Source: Roseobacter litoralis Och 149
Lineage (GTDB): Bacteria; Pseudomonadota; Alphaproteobacteria; Rhodobacterales; Rhodobacteraceae
Direction: 5' to 3'
DNA: 63,532 bases
NCBI RefSeq assembly: GCF_000154785.2
Contig: NC_015729.1
Coordinates: forward strand, 1 to 63,532
Positions 47,573 to 56,729 of the stretch are shown here, one piece after another. The translations under genes and the position numbers were made by a program. Every line of letters begins with the position of its first letter. Within the stretch, counting starts at the first letter, position 1. The notes beneath the pieces are model-generated. The model worked only from the letters and a program-made list of their open reading frames with translations, was not told the origin of the DNA and made no database searches.

Positions 47573-48892
47573 ATGCTTCATACAACGACCTACCGATCCG
47601 CTCCAAAGGCAGCTGTCCTGCGCCCGGGCCTCCGTGTAGCACGTACGATCGGATGTATTGTAATTTGGATGCTCTGTGCCGTTATAACGCAGGCTCGAGA
47701 GATCGCTGTACGGGACGATGACGGGCTTCTAGGCGCACTCAGGGTGGCACAAGCAGGTGATGTACTTGTCCTGCAGGGCGGCGAATACGGCATTCTGGCT
47801 TTGTGGCCTAAAGGTAAGGTCGACCCTCGTTTCCCAGGCCCCGTCACACTGCGTTCGAAGGATTCGCAACAGCCAGCGATCTTTACCGGGCTGCGTCTGA
47901 ACGATGCACAAAACATGGTCTTTCAGCAGATTTTATTCGACTATCGTGCAACATCCGGGAGCTTCAAGGAGCGGCCATTTGAAATAAAGAATGCGCGCAA
48001 CATCGTTATCACAGATTCAGTGTTCGACGGGGACAATGCCCACGGTACGGGCATCAGAGGCGACGGGTACGGTGCTGGGCTGGGCCTGAGTATCCGCAAC
48101 AGCAATGACATCAGGATCGAAAACAATATGTTCAAAAATTTCTATCGAGGCCTGACCATGGGTTCAGGTAATGGAAACATTGTACGTGGTAATGATCTGT
48201 CAGGCATGCGGTCGGATGGTATGAACTTTGTCAAGGTGACGAACCTGTTGATTGAAAATAACTACGTACATGACTTTCGCCGGAATATGGAGGCCCGCGA
48301 TCACGCAGACATGATCCAGTTCTGGACCAATGGCGCAGAAACGCCAACGACCGACATTATAATCCGGGGCAATGTACTCAACATTGGGGCGGGCGATCAC
48401 ACCCAGTCTTTGTTCATGCGCAATGAAGCGGTTGACAGCCAAGGGAAAGGTCGCGCGATGTTTTACCGTAATATCCTGATAGAAGATAATGTGATCATCA
48501 ATGGCCACCTGCATGGCATTTCCATAGGGGAAACCGACGGGCTGACGATCCGCAACAACACGCTGATCCGCGCACCGCGACGCGGACAAATCCCCCCACC
48601 CTCAGGCCGCGGGCCCAAACACTGGATGCCTCGGATCAAGGTGGCAGATAAATCGGTGAATGTGACACTGCAGAACAATGTCGCGCCCGCAATCCGCGTC
48701 ACTGGGCAAAGATGGCGTGTGGTAGGCAACCTCGCTATTCAGGACATGTCCTTGATGCAACCTGGCCATTACACGCGCGTCTTTGAAAATGGCCTGGCAG
48801 CAGCCCCTTATGCGCTGGATAATTTCCGTACCAGAGCTGGCGGAGAAGCAGATCAAGCGGGTCTGGGCGCCACCCGGCTGCAGGAAAACTGA
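47573..48892 (+). CDS. Secreted right-handed beta-helix protein, paralog of 33842-35635
   Basis: 439 residues with a hydrophobic N-terminal signal (TIGCIVIWMLCAVITQA, about 26-42). The rest is parallel beta-helix: NIVITDSVFDGD, DIRIENNMFKNF, NLLIENNYVHDF, DIIIRGNVLNIG, ILIEDNVIING and GLTIRNNTLIR. It shares DHADMIQFWTNG, FMRNEAVDSQ, MFYRNI and GETDGL with the larger protein at 33842 but lacks that protein's C-terminal lectin-like domain. It lies 10 bases before the polymerase gene in the same direction. A periplasmic lyase, hydrolase or epimerase acting on the polymer is plausible; catalytic residues cannot be named. Confidence 0.78.
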   Translation: MLHTTTYRSAPKAAVLRPGLRVARTIGCIVIWMLCAVITQAREIAVRDDDGLLGALRVAQAGDVLVLQGGEYGILALWPKGKVDPRFPGPVTLRSKDSQQPAIFTGLRLNDAQNMVFQQILFDYRATSGSFKERPFEIKNARNIVITDSVFDGDNAHGTGIRGDGYGAGLGLSIRNSNDIRIENNMFKNFYRGLTMGSGNGNIVRGNDLSGMRSDGMNFVKVTNLLIENNYVHDFRRNMEARDHADMIQFWTNGAETPTTDIIIRGNVLNIGAGDHTQSLFMRNEAVDSQGKGRAMFYRNILIEDNVIINGHLHGISIGETDGLTIRNNTLIRAPRRGQIPPPSGRGPKHWMPRIKVADKSVNVTLQNNVAPAIRVTGQRWRVVGNLAIQDMSLMQPGHYTRVFENGLAAAPYALDNFRTRAGGEADQAGLGATRLQEN

Positions 48893-48901
48893 GGCGCAGG
48901 G

Positions 48902-50344
48902 ATGATTTCCAACGCTCCTCCCCTCAAAAGTGCAACAGCGCTTAGCGGCACGCCTGCCGCAGCACTAACCACATCGCGGGTGCCGCGGCTAGTGCTGTTA
49001 TATATCATCTTTCTGTTCCTGCCATGGGGGTTTGACTTGGGGCCGTTGGCGATGTCGCCGTTGCGGCTTTATCTGCTAATCCTGACCCCCTTTCTGTTCG
49101 TGAACATGCTCAGGGGTGAATATGGTCGGATCTGCCTGACAGACATCCTGTTCATCTTGTATCTGGTCTGGGTCAGCGTCGCATTGGCGGTCAATAATCC
49201 CGAAATGGTCATTGAAAACTCGGGCTCCACCTCGATGGAGTTTCTGGGTGGCTATATGGTGGCCCGCGCTTGTATCCGCGACAAGGAGAGTTTTCTTGGG
49301 TTCTGTAAGGCATGGAGCCTTCTGGTTGCGCTGACCATCATTCCGGTGTTGATTGAACAGGTCACCGGAAACGCCATCCTGATGACAATCGCCGATGCCA
49401 TTCCTGGCGTCCGCAGTCCTAGCGACAACAACAATACGCGCTGGGGGCTGGAACGGGTTCAGGTCGTTTTCGCTCACCCGATCTTATATGGTCTCGTCTG
49501 TTCCACCGCGGTTCCGCTCACTTATGTAGCACTACAGGGGCAATTGGCCGGACCACAGAGGGTATTCCGTACGGGTATCATCGCGCTTTGCACGTTTTTT
49601 GCGCTCTCCAGCGGCGCGCTGCTCGCGATGTTGCTGCAGTTCTTTATGATCGGCTGGTCTTGGGCCTTTGCACGGATGCAGGCGCGCTGGACGCTTCTGC
49701 TGATCATGGTCATTCTGGCATATATCACTGTAGATTTGATCTCCACCCGGACGCCGATGCGGGTATTTTTAACTTATGCAACCTTCTCTGCACAAACCGC
49801 TTACACAAGGCTTTACATCTTTGAGTGGGGGATGGTGAACGTCTGGGCCAATCCGATCTTTGGGCTAGGTTTCCAAGACTGGGTCCGCCCACGTTTCATG
49901 GGATCGAGTGTAGATAATTTCTGGCTTTTGACAGCAATGCGCTACGGCATTCCAGGATTTACGTTTCTGGCATCAGGCTACTTCATCCTGATTTGGAAGG
50001 TGGGGCGCAAGGTTTTTGATAAAGACACGACGCTGTTGCTGCTGCGCCGCGGGTGGGTGTTTACGTTGGTCGGAGTCTGTTTCACGTTGGCGACGGTGCA
50101 TATCTGGTCAGCACCCTTTTCGCTATTTGCTTTTCTTTTAGGGTCCGGCGTCTGGTTTTTAGAGCAAAACCCCGAAAGTGAGGCAGTTCTGGACGTTAGC
50201 AATGCGACCGAGTCACTCCGGCGACACCCTGTCTATGCGCGTGTCTTACCGCTGCAAAAACAGATGCACTTGAAACCGCAGGAGACCACTACACGACTCA
50301 AGGATAGACGGTACATGCGCATACCAACCAGCAACCGAAAATAG
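48902..50344 (+). CDS. O-antigen polymerase/ligase-like membrane protein (Wzy-type)
   Basis: 480-residue protein with about ten membrane helices, beginning with VLLYIIFLFLPWGFDLGPL. A longer periplasmic loop near the middle contains SPSDNNNTRWGLERVQVVFA, and a later one NPIFGLGFQDWVRP, the G-x-G-x-Phe pattern of O-antigen ligase/polymerase proteins. The C-terminal 60 residues are soluble and charged. It would join lipid-linked repeats into polymer at the periplasmic face. It follows the beta-helix gene after 9 bases and is probably the last gene of the 45.6-50.3 kb operon. Confidence 0.83.
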   Translation: MISNAPPLKSATALSGTPAAALTTSRVPRLVLLYIIFLFLPWGFDLGPLAMSPLRLYLLILTPFLFVNMLRGEYGRICLTDILFILYLVWVSVALAVNNPEMVIENSGSTSMEFLGGYMVARACIRDKESFLGFCKAWSLLVALTIIPVLIEQVTGNAILMTIADAIPGVRSPSDNNNTRWGLERVQVVFAHPILYGLVCSTAVPLTYVALQGQLAGPQRVFRTGIIALCTFFALSSGALLAMLLQFFMIGWSWAFARMQARWTLLLIMVILAYITVDLISTRTPMRVFLTYATFSAQTAYTRLYIFEWGMVNVWANPIFGLGFQDWVRPRFMGSSVDNFWLLTAMRYGIPGFTFLASGYFILIWKVGRKVFDKDTTLLLLRRGWVFTLVGVCFTLATVHIWSAPFSLFAFLLGSGVWFLEQNPESEAVLDVSNATESLRRHPVYARVLPLQKQMHLKPQETTTRLKDRRYMRIPTSNRK

Positions 50345-50699
50345 AAACTGGATTAGAGCCGGTCTGTTTCAATCGGTTTCATATCCTGCAGTTTTTAAGA
50401 AGTGATCACACGTATCCGACCTGCGTATGTTGTCTTAGGCGATAATACGCATACGTAACCCAACGAGATGTGGTTGCCATCTCCATATCGGCCCAGAGAC
50501 ATGGCCAAGCAGAACAGACATACTGGATCAGATCAAAGAGGACGTGCTCGAATGAATGCTAGGTTGATCCGCGCCAAGTTTGTCGAAGGTTGACTTGGCC
50601 TAAACGAGCACTTGGGGCGGCACGAAAGCGCGACAGGTCCAAAACCAAACGAACATAAATGTTCGTCCACAGTTTTTGCTTAGAGTAATCCTACGCACA
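50345..50699. other. Unassigned region after the polymerase gene
   Basis: 355 bases with no gene or clear terminator. An ACGAACATAAATGTTCGT inverted repeat (arms ACGAACAT/ATGTTCGT, about 50650-50667) is the only structure seen. It ends at the IS630 fragment. Confidence 0.4.
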
Positions 50700-50912
50700 A
50701 ACCTTCCGATGGGGCCTGGTTCCTCTACCTGCCGCCATACTCGCCGGACTTGAATCCCATCGAACAAGCCTTCTCAAAGCTGAAAGCCCATCTTCGAAAG
50801 ATCGGGGCCAGAACTTTCACAGAGGTCTTCGAGGCCATCGGAGCAATTTGCGATCTCTACGACCCGACCGAGTGCTGGAACTACTTCAAGGCTGCAGGAT
50901 ATGTCTCAGGTT
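50700..50912 (+). pseudogene. IS630-family transposase C-terminal fragment
   Basis: Plus-strand frame reading [56 protein letters not shown] and KAAGYVSG then [15 protein letters not shown] carries the third catalytic acid of IS630 transposases. The N-terminal two thirds are absent. Its 3' end abuts an IS200 relic. Confidence 0.85.
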
Positions 50913-51134
50913 AATGTCGAAACGCTTTAGGTCGCTAATCGCCAGTTTCGGCGGGACTGACACGAACGTGTGGACGTGGTCGCTTGAGAGCACGCCGCGG
51001 ATGATCTCGACGCCACTCTGCTCACAGACTTGACGGCAGATATCGCGGACCCGCAGTTTGATGTCGCCCTGCAGCACCTTATGGCTATACTTGGTCGACC
51101 AAACGAGGTGGTAGTAGACGCAATGCCTCCCCAT
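50913..51134 (-). pseudogene. IS200/IS605-family TnpA relic
   Basis: The minus strand from ATG 51134 gives MGRHCVYYHLVWSTKYSHK, ICRQVCEQSGVEIIRGVLS and SSDHVHTFVSVPPKLAISDL. HVH is the HUH metal site of Y1 transposases. The frame then runs into foreign sequence, so the segment with the catalytic tyrosine is gone. Just upstream, at about 51173-51195, CCCGTCTGAAAGACAGGGGG is the imperfect hairpin expected at an IS200 end. Confidence 0.83.
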
Positions 51135-51221
51135 GGAATACGAACATAGGACCATTTTTCGTGCTAAAGCGCACCCGTCTGAAAGACAGGGGGTTTAGAC
51201 CAAAGAGTAGATATTAAACGC

Positions 51222-51917
51222 CTAATACCCGGTTCCCCGTAGTACGACCAGTACGGTACGCAGCAAAAGCAGGATATCGGTTTTGAACGAAACGTCCTGA
51301 TAATATGCATCATCATAGCGGGCGCGGTCTGAAAAGCTGACCTTATTACGGTCGGACACCTGCCATGGGCCGGTGATGCCGGGACGCAAACGGTAATAGC
51401 CTTTGCCGGGATAGGCCGCCTTTTGGCACACCATCATTGGGCGGGGGCCTACAAGAGACATCGTACCGTTCAGCACATTCAGCAACTGGGGCAGCTCATC
51501 GATCGAGGTTTTGCGCAGCACACGCCCGACAAAAGTAATCCGCGGATCATGCTTGAGCTTTTGAGTCCTGTCCCATTCGGCGCGGGCTTCGGGGTTTTCG
51601 GCCAGATGCGCCTCAAGCAAATCATCTGCATCATAGATCATGGTCCGCAGTTTCCAGATTCGAAAGGTCCGAGCGTTCTTGCCAACACGCAGTTGTGAAT
51701 ACAACGGGCTATGTCCGTCAAACGCGATGATCAAAGCCATGAGTGCAATAACAGGTGATATAATAGGTATTATGATTAAAGTCGCTACGACATCAGAGAA
51801 ACGCTTGATCTTGTCCCGGTAAACACCGGTCACAGGTCCGGACGCCACCTCTGGCTTCTGAATCTGCTGAGACTGTTCTTTAATCTCCACAACGTGCGGC
51901 GCAAAATGTAATGTCAT
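51222..51917 (-). CDS. Polyprenyl-phosphate sugar-1-phosphate transferase (priming enzyme)
   Basis: ExoY/WcaJ-C-type initiating transferase of 231 residues that places the first sugar phosphate on undecaprenyl phosphate. One hydrophobic hairpin segment ([20 protein letters not shown]) anchors it. Then come [36 protein letters not shown] and [11 protein letters not shown], the three signature blocks, and [14 protein letters not shown]. The frame opens at 51965, but the ATG at 51917 is preceded by GGAAG and fits the family better. It is divergent from the export operon starting at 52399. Glucose or galactose is the likely first sugar; which one is not visible. Confidence 0.92.
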   Translation of the reverse strand: MTLHFAPHVVEIKEQSQQIQKPEVASGPVTGVYRDKIKRFSDVVATLIIIPIISPVIALMALIIAFDGHSPLYSQLRVGKNARTFRIWKLRTMIYDADDLLEAHLAENPEARAEWDRTQKLKHDPRITFVGRVLRKTSIDELPQLLNVLNGTMSLVGPRPMMVCQKAAYPGKGYYRLRPGITGPWQVSDRNKVSFSDRARYDDAYYQDVSFKTDILLLLRTVLVVLRGTGY

Positions 51918-52398
51918 ATACACTTCCGGACTAAATGATCCGGCTCCAAATACTGTTACACACAACGCGCATCGTTTTTACTTACACAACATTAATTACA
52001 GAACACATGCGCAAAAATGCCTAATAAAGTCTTCCAGATGCGACTTAGAAAATTATTAGCATTTTGTCTGGTACCAAGCATAGCCCAGAGAGCATTGTTT
52101 GGTAAATTTTTAGGGGAATTGATAGAAATTTTTGCTTAAATCAATATTTTACCCGCAGAGGTAGAAAAAATTGATCATGTAAGGTGACTAATTGTCAGGC
52201 GAGAAGAATTAACGCGTTAACAGTCGGCCTGCTCCGCCGGTATTTTCGAATCAAATTTTGGAGCAATATCGCTACACTCGGAGAGATGCGCGCCTTGAAA
52301 TATACTTATTTTGGCAATAAAGCCCCTTCTGGTAACTATTAAGCAAGATGATTACGTCTTTGCTGTCGGTATCAGGATAAGGATAAAGTTTCAGAGCT
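51918..52398. promoter_or_regulatory. Long AT-rich divergent control region
   Basis: 481 bases between the priming transferase and the export operon. It is strikingly AT-rich compared with its flanks, consistent with promoters in both directions. It holds a perfect 12-bp palindrome TTAACGCGTTAA at 52209-52220, a candidate operator. I cannot place -35/-10 boxes with confidence. Confidence 0.5.
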
Positions 52399-53280
52399 AT
52401 GGCCGCTGAACTTTACAATACACATTTCGGTTTCAGCGAGCGACCTTTCTCCTTGTCGCCCGATCCTGATTTCTTGTTCCTGTCAAAATCTCACACACGC
52501 GCGTTTTCCGTTTTAGAATATGGGCTTATGACGCATGCCCCCTTGACGATGCTGACCGGTGAGGTCGGGATGGGTAAGACGATGCTGCTGCAGGCTTTGC
52601 TGCGGAAAGTGGATGACGACATCACGCTGGGTCTGGTGTCCAACGCACAGGGAGACCGGGGCGATCTGTTGCGTTGGGTGCTGAATGCGCTGGATGTCGC
52701 CTTGCCGTCTGAGACAGATTACGTGTCGCTGTTCCAGCATTTCCAGAACTTTGTCGTGAGTGAATATGCCGCAGGGCGCCATGTGGTGCTGATCATCGAT
52801 GAGGCGCAGAACCTGGGCGCTGAGATGCTCGAAGAGCTGCGCATGCTGACCAACATCAATTCGGGCAAGGACGAGTTGTTGCAGATCATCCTGGCCGGCC
52901 AGCCGGAGCTGCGCGATCTGATCTCGCGCCCTGAATTGCGCCAGTTTGCCCAACGTGTGACCGCGACCTATCATCTGGCCCCTTTTTCGCGCGCCGACAG
53001 CGTGGCCTATATCAAACACCGTCTGCAACGGGTCGGTGGCACGGGGGATGAAATCACCGCCCCTGCCCTGAGCCATATCCACCTTGAGGCAGAAGGCATT
53101 CCGCGGTCGATCAACAAGCTGTGCGATCTCGCGCTGGTTTATGCGGCAAGTGCGGGCAATACGGTTGTCGGCAAGCCGATCCTCAACGAGCTGATCCGTG
53201 ACGGGCTGATTCTGAAACCGGCCCCCCCGCTGCTGGTCCTGACCGACCGGGTGGATCTTCCTGAAAAGGCTGCAGAATGA
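52399..53280 (+). CDS. PEP-CTERM-locus type secretion ATPase (ExeA/GspA-like AAA)
   Basis: 293-residue AAA ATPase of the ExeA-like family found in exosortase/EPS loci (TIGR03015-like). The start YNTHFGFSERPFSLSPDPDF is characteristic. Walker A GEVGMGKT is at 54-61, Walker B HVVLIIDEAQNLG near 128-140, and LRMLTNINSGKDELLQIILA follows with sensor motifs. First gene of the export operon; its stop overlaps the start of the chain-length gene (ATGA at 53277). It probably energises or regulates assembly at the inner membrane. The exact role in these loci is not known. Confidence 0.87.
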   Translation: MAAELYNTHFGFSERPFSLSPDPDFLFLSKSHTRAFSVLEYGLMTHAPLTMLTGEVGMGKTMLLQALLRKVDDDITLGLVSNAQGDRGDLLRWVLNALDVALPSETDYVSLFQHFQNFVVSEYAAGRHVVLIIDEAQNLGAEMLEELRMLTNINSGKDELLQIILAGQPELRDLISRPELRQFAQRVTATYHLAPFSRADSVAYIKHRLQRVGGTGDEITAPALSHIHLEAEGIPRSINKLCDLALVYAASAGNTVVGKPILNELIRDGLILKPAPPLLVLTDRVDLPEKAAE

Positions 53281-54824
53281 ATCTGGATATCGCATTCTAC
53301 TGGAAACTTCTTGTGCGCCGCATGCCGGTGATGATGCTGTTCGTGCTGCTGGGCTCAGGCCTTGGAGTGATCACTGCGCTAAAGCTGCCCGAGACGTGGT
53401 CGACAGAGGCCCGCCTGCTGGTCGAAGCGCCCCAGATCCCGGATGAGATGGTCCGCTCGACCATTCAGACCGATGCGCTGGAACAGCTTGACATTATTCA
53501 GGAAAGGCTTTTGACGCGCGCTAACTTGATTGATATCGCCAATCGCCTAAATGTCTTTGAACACATTGGTGAAATGGACCCTGATCAGGTTGAGCTGGCG
53601 ATGCGGCAAGCAACACAGATCCGGCGCAGTGAAGGCCGTAATCAGGCAACGATTTTGCGCATCGTGTTCGAGGCACGTTCGGGCCGTATCGCCGCGGCGG
53701 TGGTGAATGAATATGTTACCATCGTTCTGGACGAAAACGCCAGCTTCCGCATTTCGCGGGCGGCAAACACGCTGCAATTTTTCCAGCAGGAAGTTCAACG
53801 CATGGAAGAGGAACTTGCCATGCAAAGTGCCAGAATTTCCCAGTTCAAATCTGACAACGTGGCAGCCCTTCCCGAGAACCAGAGCTACCGACTGGGGAGA
53901 CAGACACTGCTGCAGGAACGGCTGGAAAGACTAGAAAGCGAACGCAGCATCTATGAGGCACAGCGCGAAGATATTCTCAAGGTTTATGAGGCAACAGGAG
54001 AAGTGCGGCAGCGGGAAAACCAAAGGACCCTAACCGCCGATGAACAGCGCCTGAGAAATGTCGAGGCAGAGCTTAATCAGGAGCTGTTACGCTATTCTGA
54101 AACCCACCCCAACATCATCCGCCTGCGCGCTCTAGTGGAGAGAATTGAGACCAGCATCGCAGCGGATCAAGCGGCAACTTTGACACCCGAGGAAGATATC
54201 TCTGTCGAGGATCCAGTCCTAACGGCGACCCTCGCTGAGATCGATACAAGACTAGATTTCATTGAACGGGACATCGCGACCACGACAACAGAGCTTGAAC
54301 AGTTGCAACAAGCCATCACCCGGAGTTCCAGCAATGGCATCATTCTGAACGGTTTGGAGCGTGAATATGGGATCATCGAAAGCCGCTATAACGCCGCCGT
54401 GCTGAACCTGAACGCCTCTCAGATGAGTGAACGGATCGAAACCACGGCGCAAGGCCAGCGCATCACCATCATCGAAAGCGCGACGATTCCCAATGTGCCA
54501 ACCGGCCCAAACCGGCCCTTGATCGCAATTGCCGGTGCCGCTGCAGGGATCGGACTCGCCAGCGTGTATTTTGTTTTGCTCGAGCTTCTTAACCGCACCA
54601 TCCGTCGCCCTGCAGAGCTGATGAGTCGCTTCGACATCACCCTGATAGCAACGATCCCCTATATGGAAAGCCCCAGGCGACGTTTTATACGCCGCGCCAG
54701 CATCATCGGTGCCACTATGTTTGTATTGATAAGTGTTCCTTTAGCCCTTTGGTATATAGACACTAATTATCTTTCTCTAGAGCTTATCGTACAGAAGGGC
54801 TTGTCCCGTCTGGGGCTTGGTTAG
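53277..54824 (+). CDS. Polysaccharide chain-length determinant (Wzz/GumC-like)
   Basis: 515-residue inner-membrane co-polymerase. Helix 1 lies at about 15-35 (MPVMMLFVLLGSGLGVITAL), the Wzz domain follows with WSTEARLLVEAPQIPDEMV, a long coiled coil spans about 160-360 (rich in E, Q, R), and a second helix lies near 420-440 (IAIAGAAAGIGLASVYFVLL), with a further hydrophobic segment near 470-490. It matches the PEP-CTERM-type chain-length proteins. It overlaps the ATPase gene by 4 bases and is followed 18 bases later by the BY-kinase-like ATPase, its usual partner. Confidence 0.9.
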   Translation: MNLDIAFYWKLLVRRMPVMMLFVLLGSGLGVITALKLPETWSTEARLLVEAPQIPDEMVRSTIQTDALEQLDIIQERLLTRANLIDIANRLNVFEHIGEMDPDQVELAMRQATQIRRSEGRNQATILRIVFEARSGRIAAAVVNEYVTIVLDENASFRISRAANTLQFFQQEVQRMEEELAMQSARISQFKSDNVAALPENQSYRLGRQTLLQERLERLESERSIYEAQREDILKVYEATGEVRQRENQRTLTADEQRLRNVEAELNQELLRYSETHPNIIRLRALVERIETSIAADQAATLTPEEDISVEDPVLTATLAEIDTRLDFIERDIATTTTELEQLQQAITRSSSNGIILNGLEREYGIIESRYNAAVLNLNASQMSERIETTAQGQRITIIESATIPNVPTGPNRPLIAIAGAAAGIGLASVYFVLLELLNRTIRRPAELMSRFDITLIATIPYMESPRRRFIRRASIIGATMFVLISVPLALWYIDTNYLSLELIVQKGLSRLGLG

Positions 54825-54842
54825 AATAAAAGGCTAAAGAGT

Positions 54843-55664
54843 ATGGAAAAATTACAAGCTGCTTTGGAAAAAGCCCGCGAGGCCCGTAATCCTACGTCTC
54901 CTATGGCCCACCAAACGCATTATGATGGTACCTCACGAACAAAGAAAAATAAGGGACTCCAAACCGACTTATGGGAGGCGTTGACTCCCATTGACGTCTC
55001 TGATCAGCATTTGAGCAAGCACCGCGTCGTTACCCGACAGGCAGGACCAAGTGCGGCACCCTTCGACATACTGCGCACCAAGGTCCTGTTGCAGATGCGC
55101 CAGAACGGCTGGAAACGGCTGGCGATTACCTCGCCAATGCCGAATTCTGGGAAAACTACCACGGCGTGCAATCTGGCATTGGGTCTTGGCAGGCAAAAAG
55201 ATCTGCGCGCTATCTTGATGGATCTGGATCTGCGTGATCCTTCGGTTCACTCGTTTTTCCGAGCAACACCCTCTCATGGTATCGGCGACCTGCTTGCCGG
55301 GCGCGTAGAATTTAATGATCAAGCGTTACGAATCGGCGATAACGTAGCGGTCTCAATGTCACTTGCGGCAGAAGGTGATCCCACGCGGCTACTGTTAGCT
55401 GAAGAAACCGCGGATATTATCAACCACATCGAGAGGGAATACAAACCTGATATTATGGTCTTTGACCTACCATCAGTACTGGTCAACGATGACACACGTG
55501 CCTTCCTGAAAAACGTTGATTGCGCCCTCATCGTCGCGCGCACTAATTCGACACGCTACAGCCAATTCGACACCTGCGAACGTGAAATTGCCGAACAAAC
55601 CAATGTTTTGGGAACTATTCTGAATGCGTATTTAAACGTGGGCACGGTCTCGGAACAAAGATAA
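54843..55664 (+). CDS. BY-kinase-like tyrosine autokinase ATPase of EPS export
   Basis: 273-residue cytosolic P-loop ATPase of the CpsD/PEP-CTERM tyrosine autokinase type. PFDILRTKVLLQM is the typical pre-domain. The Walker A equivalent SPMPNSGKTT is at about 97-106, A' LMDLDLRDPS near 126-135 and Walker B IMVFDLPS near 205. The C-terminus (ILNAYLNVGTVSEQR) has only one Tyr and no Tyr cluster, so autophosphorylation may be absent or occur elsewhere. It pairs with the chain-length protein to control polymer length. Last gene before an IS-rich gap. Confidence 0.87.
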   Translation: MEKLQAALEKAREARNPTSPMAHQTHYDGTSRTKKNKGLQTDLWEALTPIDVSDQHLSKHRVVTRQAGPSAAPFDILRTKVLLQMRQNGWKRLAITSPMPNSGKTTTACNLALGLGRQKDLRAILMDLDLRDPSVHSFFRATPSHGIGDLLAGRVEFNDQALRIGDNVAVSMSLAAEGDPTRLLLAEETADIINHIEREYKPDIMVFDLPSVLVNDDTRAFLKNVDCALIVARTNSTRYSQFDTCEREIAEQTNVLGTILNAYLNVGTVSEQR

Positions 55665-55935
55665 CGGACAGGTTGCCACGCAAACAGGTTGTGGCCGATT
55701 TTGGGATCTGCTTCTCGACGCCGAGCCGATGGTTCCAGAAGGATCGGCGCACTCATGAGAAGCCTACCTCGAACGCGAAATCACCAAACTGAGTTTTCTG
55801 TGAACTGGCTGCGCAAGATCATGGAAGACAGCGCGGTGGCCATTAGGCCAGGCAGAGCCGGCAGCTCAGCAAGAGCCAGCATAAGAATATAGTCGTGTTG
55901 GCCCATAGAGCCACGTCAAACACAGATTGGACCTG
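55665..55935. other. Gap between BY-kinase gene and IS3 fragment
   Basis: 271 bases, no gene or clear terminator. Open frames here lack family features. Confidence 0.4.
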
Positions 55936-56438
55936 TCACGGTTTGGATGCCGCTCCTTCGATAGCATTTACAGCAACAGCCGCCCTGCCAGCCGCAGACA
56001 AAGGTCTGATCTGGTGACATTGGCACACATCAAAGAACAGTCGCGCCTCATAGTAAAATGACGACCGCGAGATCGACAGCAGCTTGCATTGTTTGCCAAT
56101 AGACAAGTCGGCATTGGTGGGCTCGATCATCTTACGCCTCACTTGCCGGTCCAAGGTTTGAGCTTTCTGGACAAAAAATCATTGGCGACGGCCAACTCCC
56201 CAATCTTGGCGTGCAGGTCTTCGGCCCGCCCTTCATCGACTTCCGGTGCCTTCCAGACACCACACTCAAATACACCAGACGCGCCTTCAAGAAGAGCCCG
56301 CTTCCATTGATGGATCATCGTCGGATGAACCCCGGCCCTACTGGCCAGCTCGCTGACCTCTTCTTCGCCTTTCAGCGCTCCCAACGCCACCTTGACCTTA
56401 AACTCTGGGTGATGTTGCTTCCGTTTCGACATCGTCAA
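55936..56438 (-). pseudogene. IS3-family element fragment (orfA complete, orfB truncated)
   Basis: orfA (56139-56438, minus) is a full-looking 97-99 residue protein with HHPEFKVKVALGALKGEEEV and SELASRAGVHPTMIHQWKRA, ending ANDFLSRKLKPWTGK. orfB starts at 56154, overlapping it, with MIEPTNADLSIGKQCKLLSI and SRSSFYYEA, but loses family sequence after about 50 residues. The integrase domain is missing, so this is a remnant. It differs from the IS3 elements at 11 kb, 12.5 kb and 29.9 kb. Confidence 0.82.
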
Positions 56439-56489
56439 TCTCCTTAGTGTTGAAGATCAACAGACAACAGTTTGCAGCTTACGTCAGTG

Positions 56490-56638
56490 TCCGAATTTCG
56501 AGGGGTAGCTCACACCTGCGACGGCTCAAGGCCCACACATTCGACGCGCTCTTTCAATCTGTCGCCCAAACCTGTGACTTCTTCCCACCAAACGAGTGCC
56601 GAAACCTCTTCAAGGCCGCCGGATATGTTGCAGAGTAA
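56490..56638 (+). pseudogene. IS630-family transposase C-terminal fragment, second type
   Basis: Plus-strand frame ending LRRLKAHTFDALFQSVAQTC, DFFPPNECRNLFKAAGYVAE and TAA. It corresponds to the last 45 residues of an IS630 transposase and is related to, but distinct from, the fragment at 50700-50912. Everything before is missing. Confidence 0.75.
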
Positions 56639-56729
56639 ATGGACGATGTTCTAGGTACAATGTTCTGGTGTATGAGATCACTCTGGCATAAACTGTTAGC
56701 ACTTTTATTTTAAAGAGGATGTTGATGTA

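Noticed and set aside
55268..55280. CCCTCTCATGG in the BY-kinase gene as an element tail
   Set aside because: No head or stem follows and the bases encode the native ATPSHGIGD segment.
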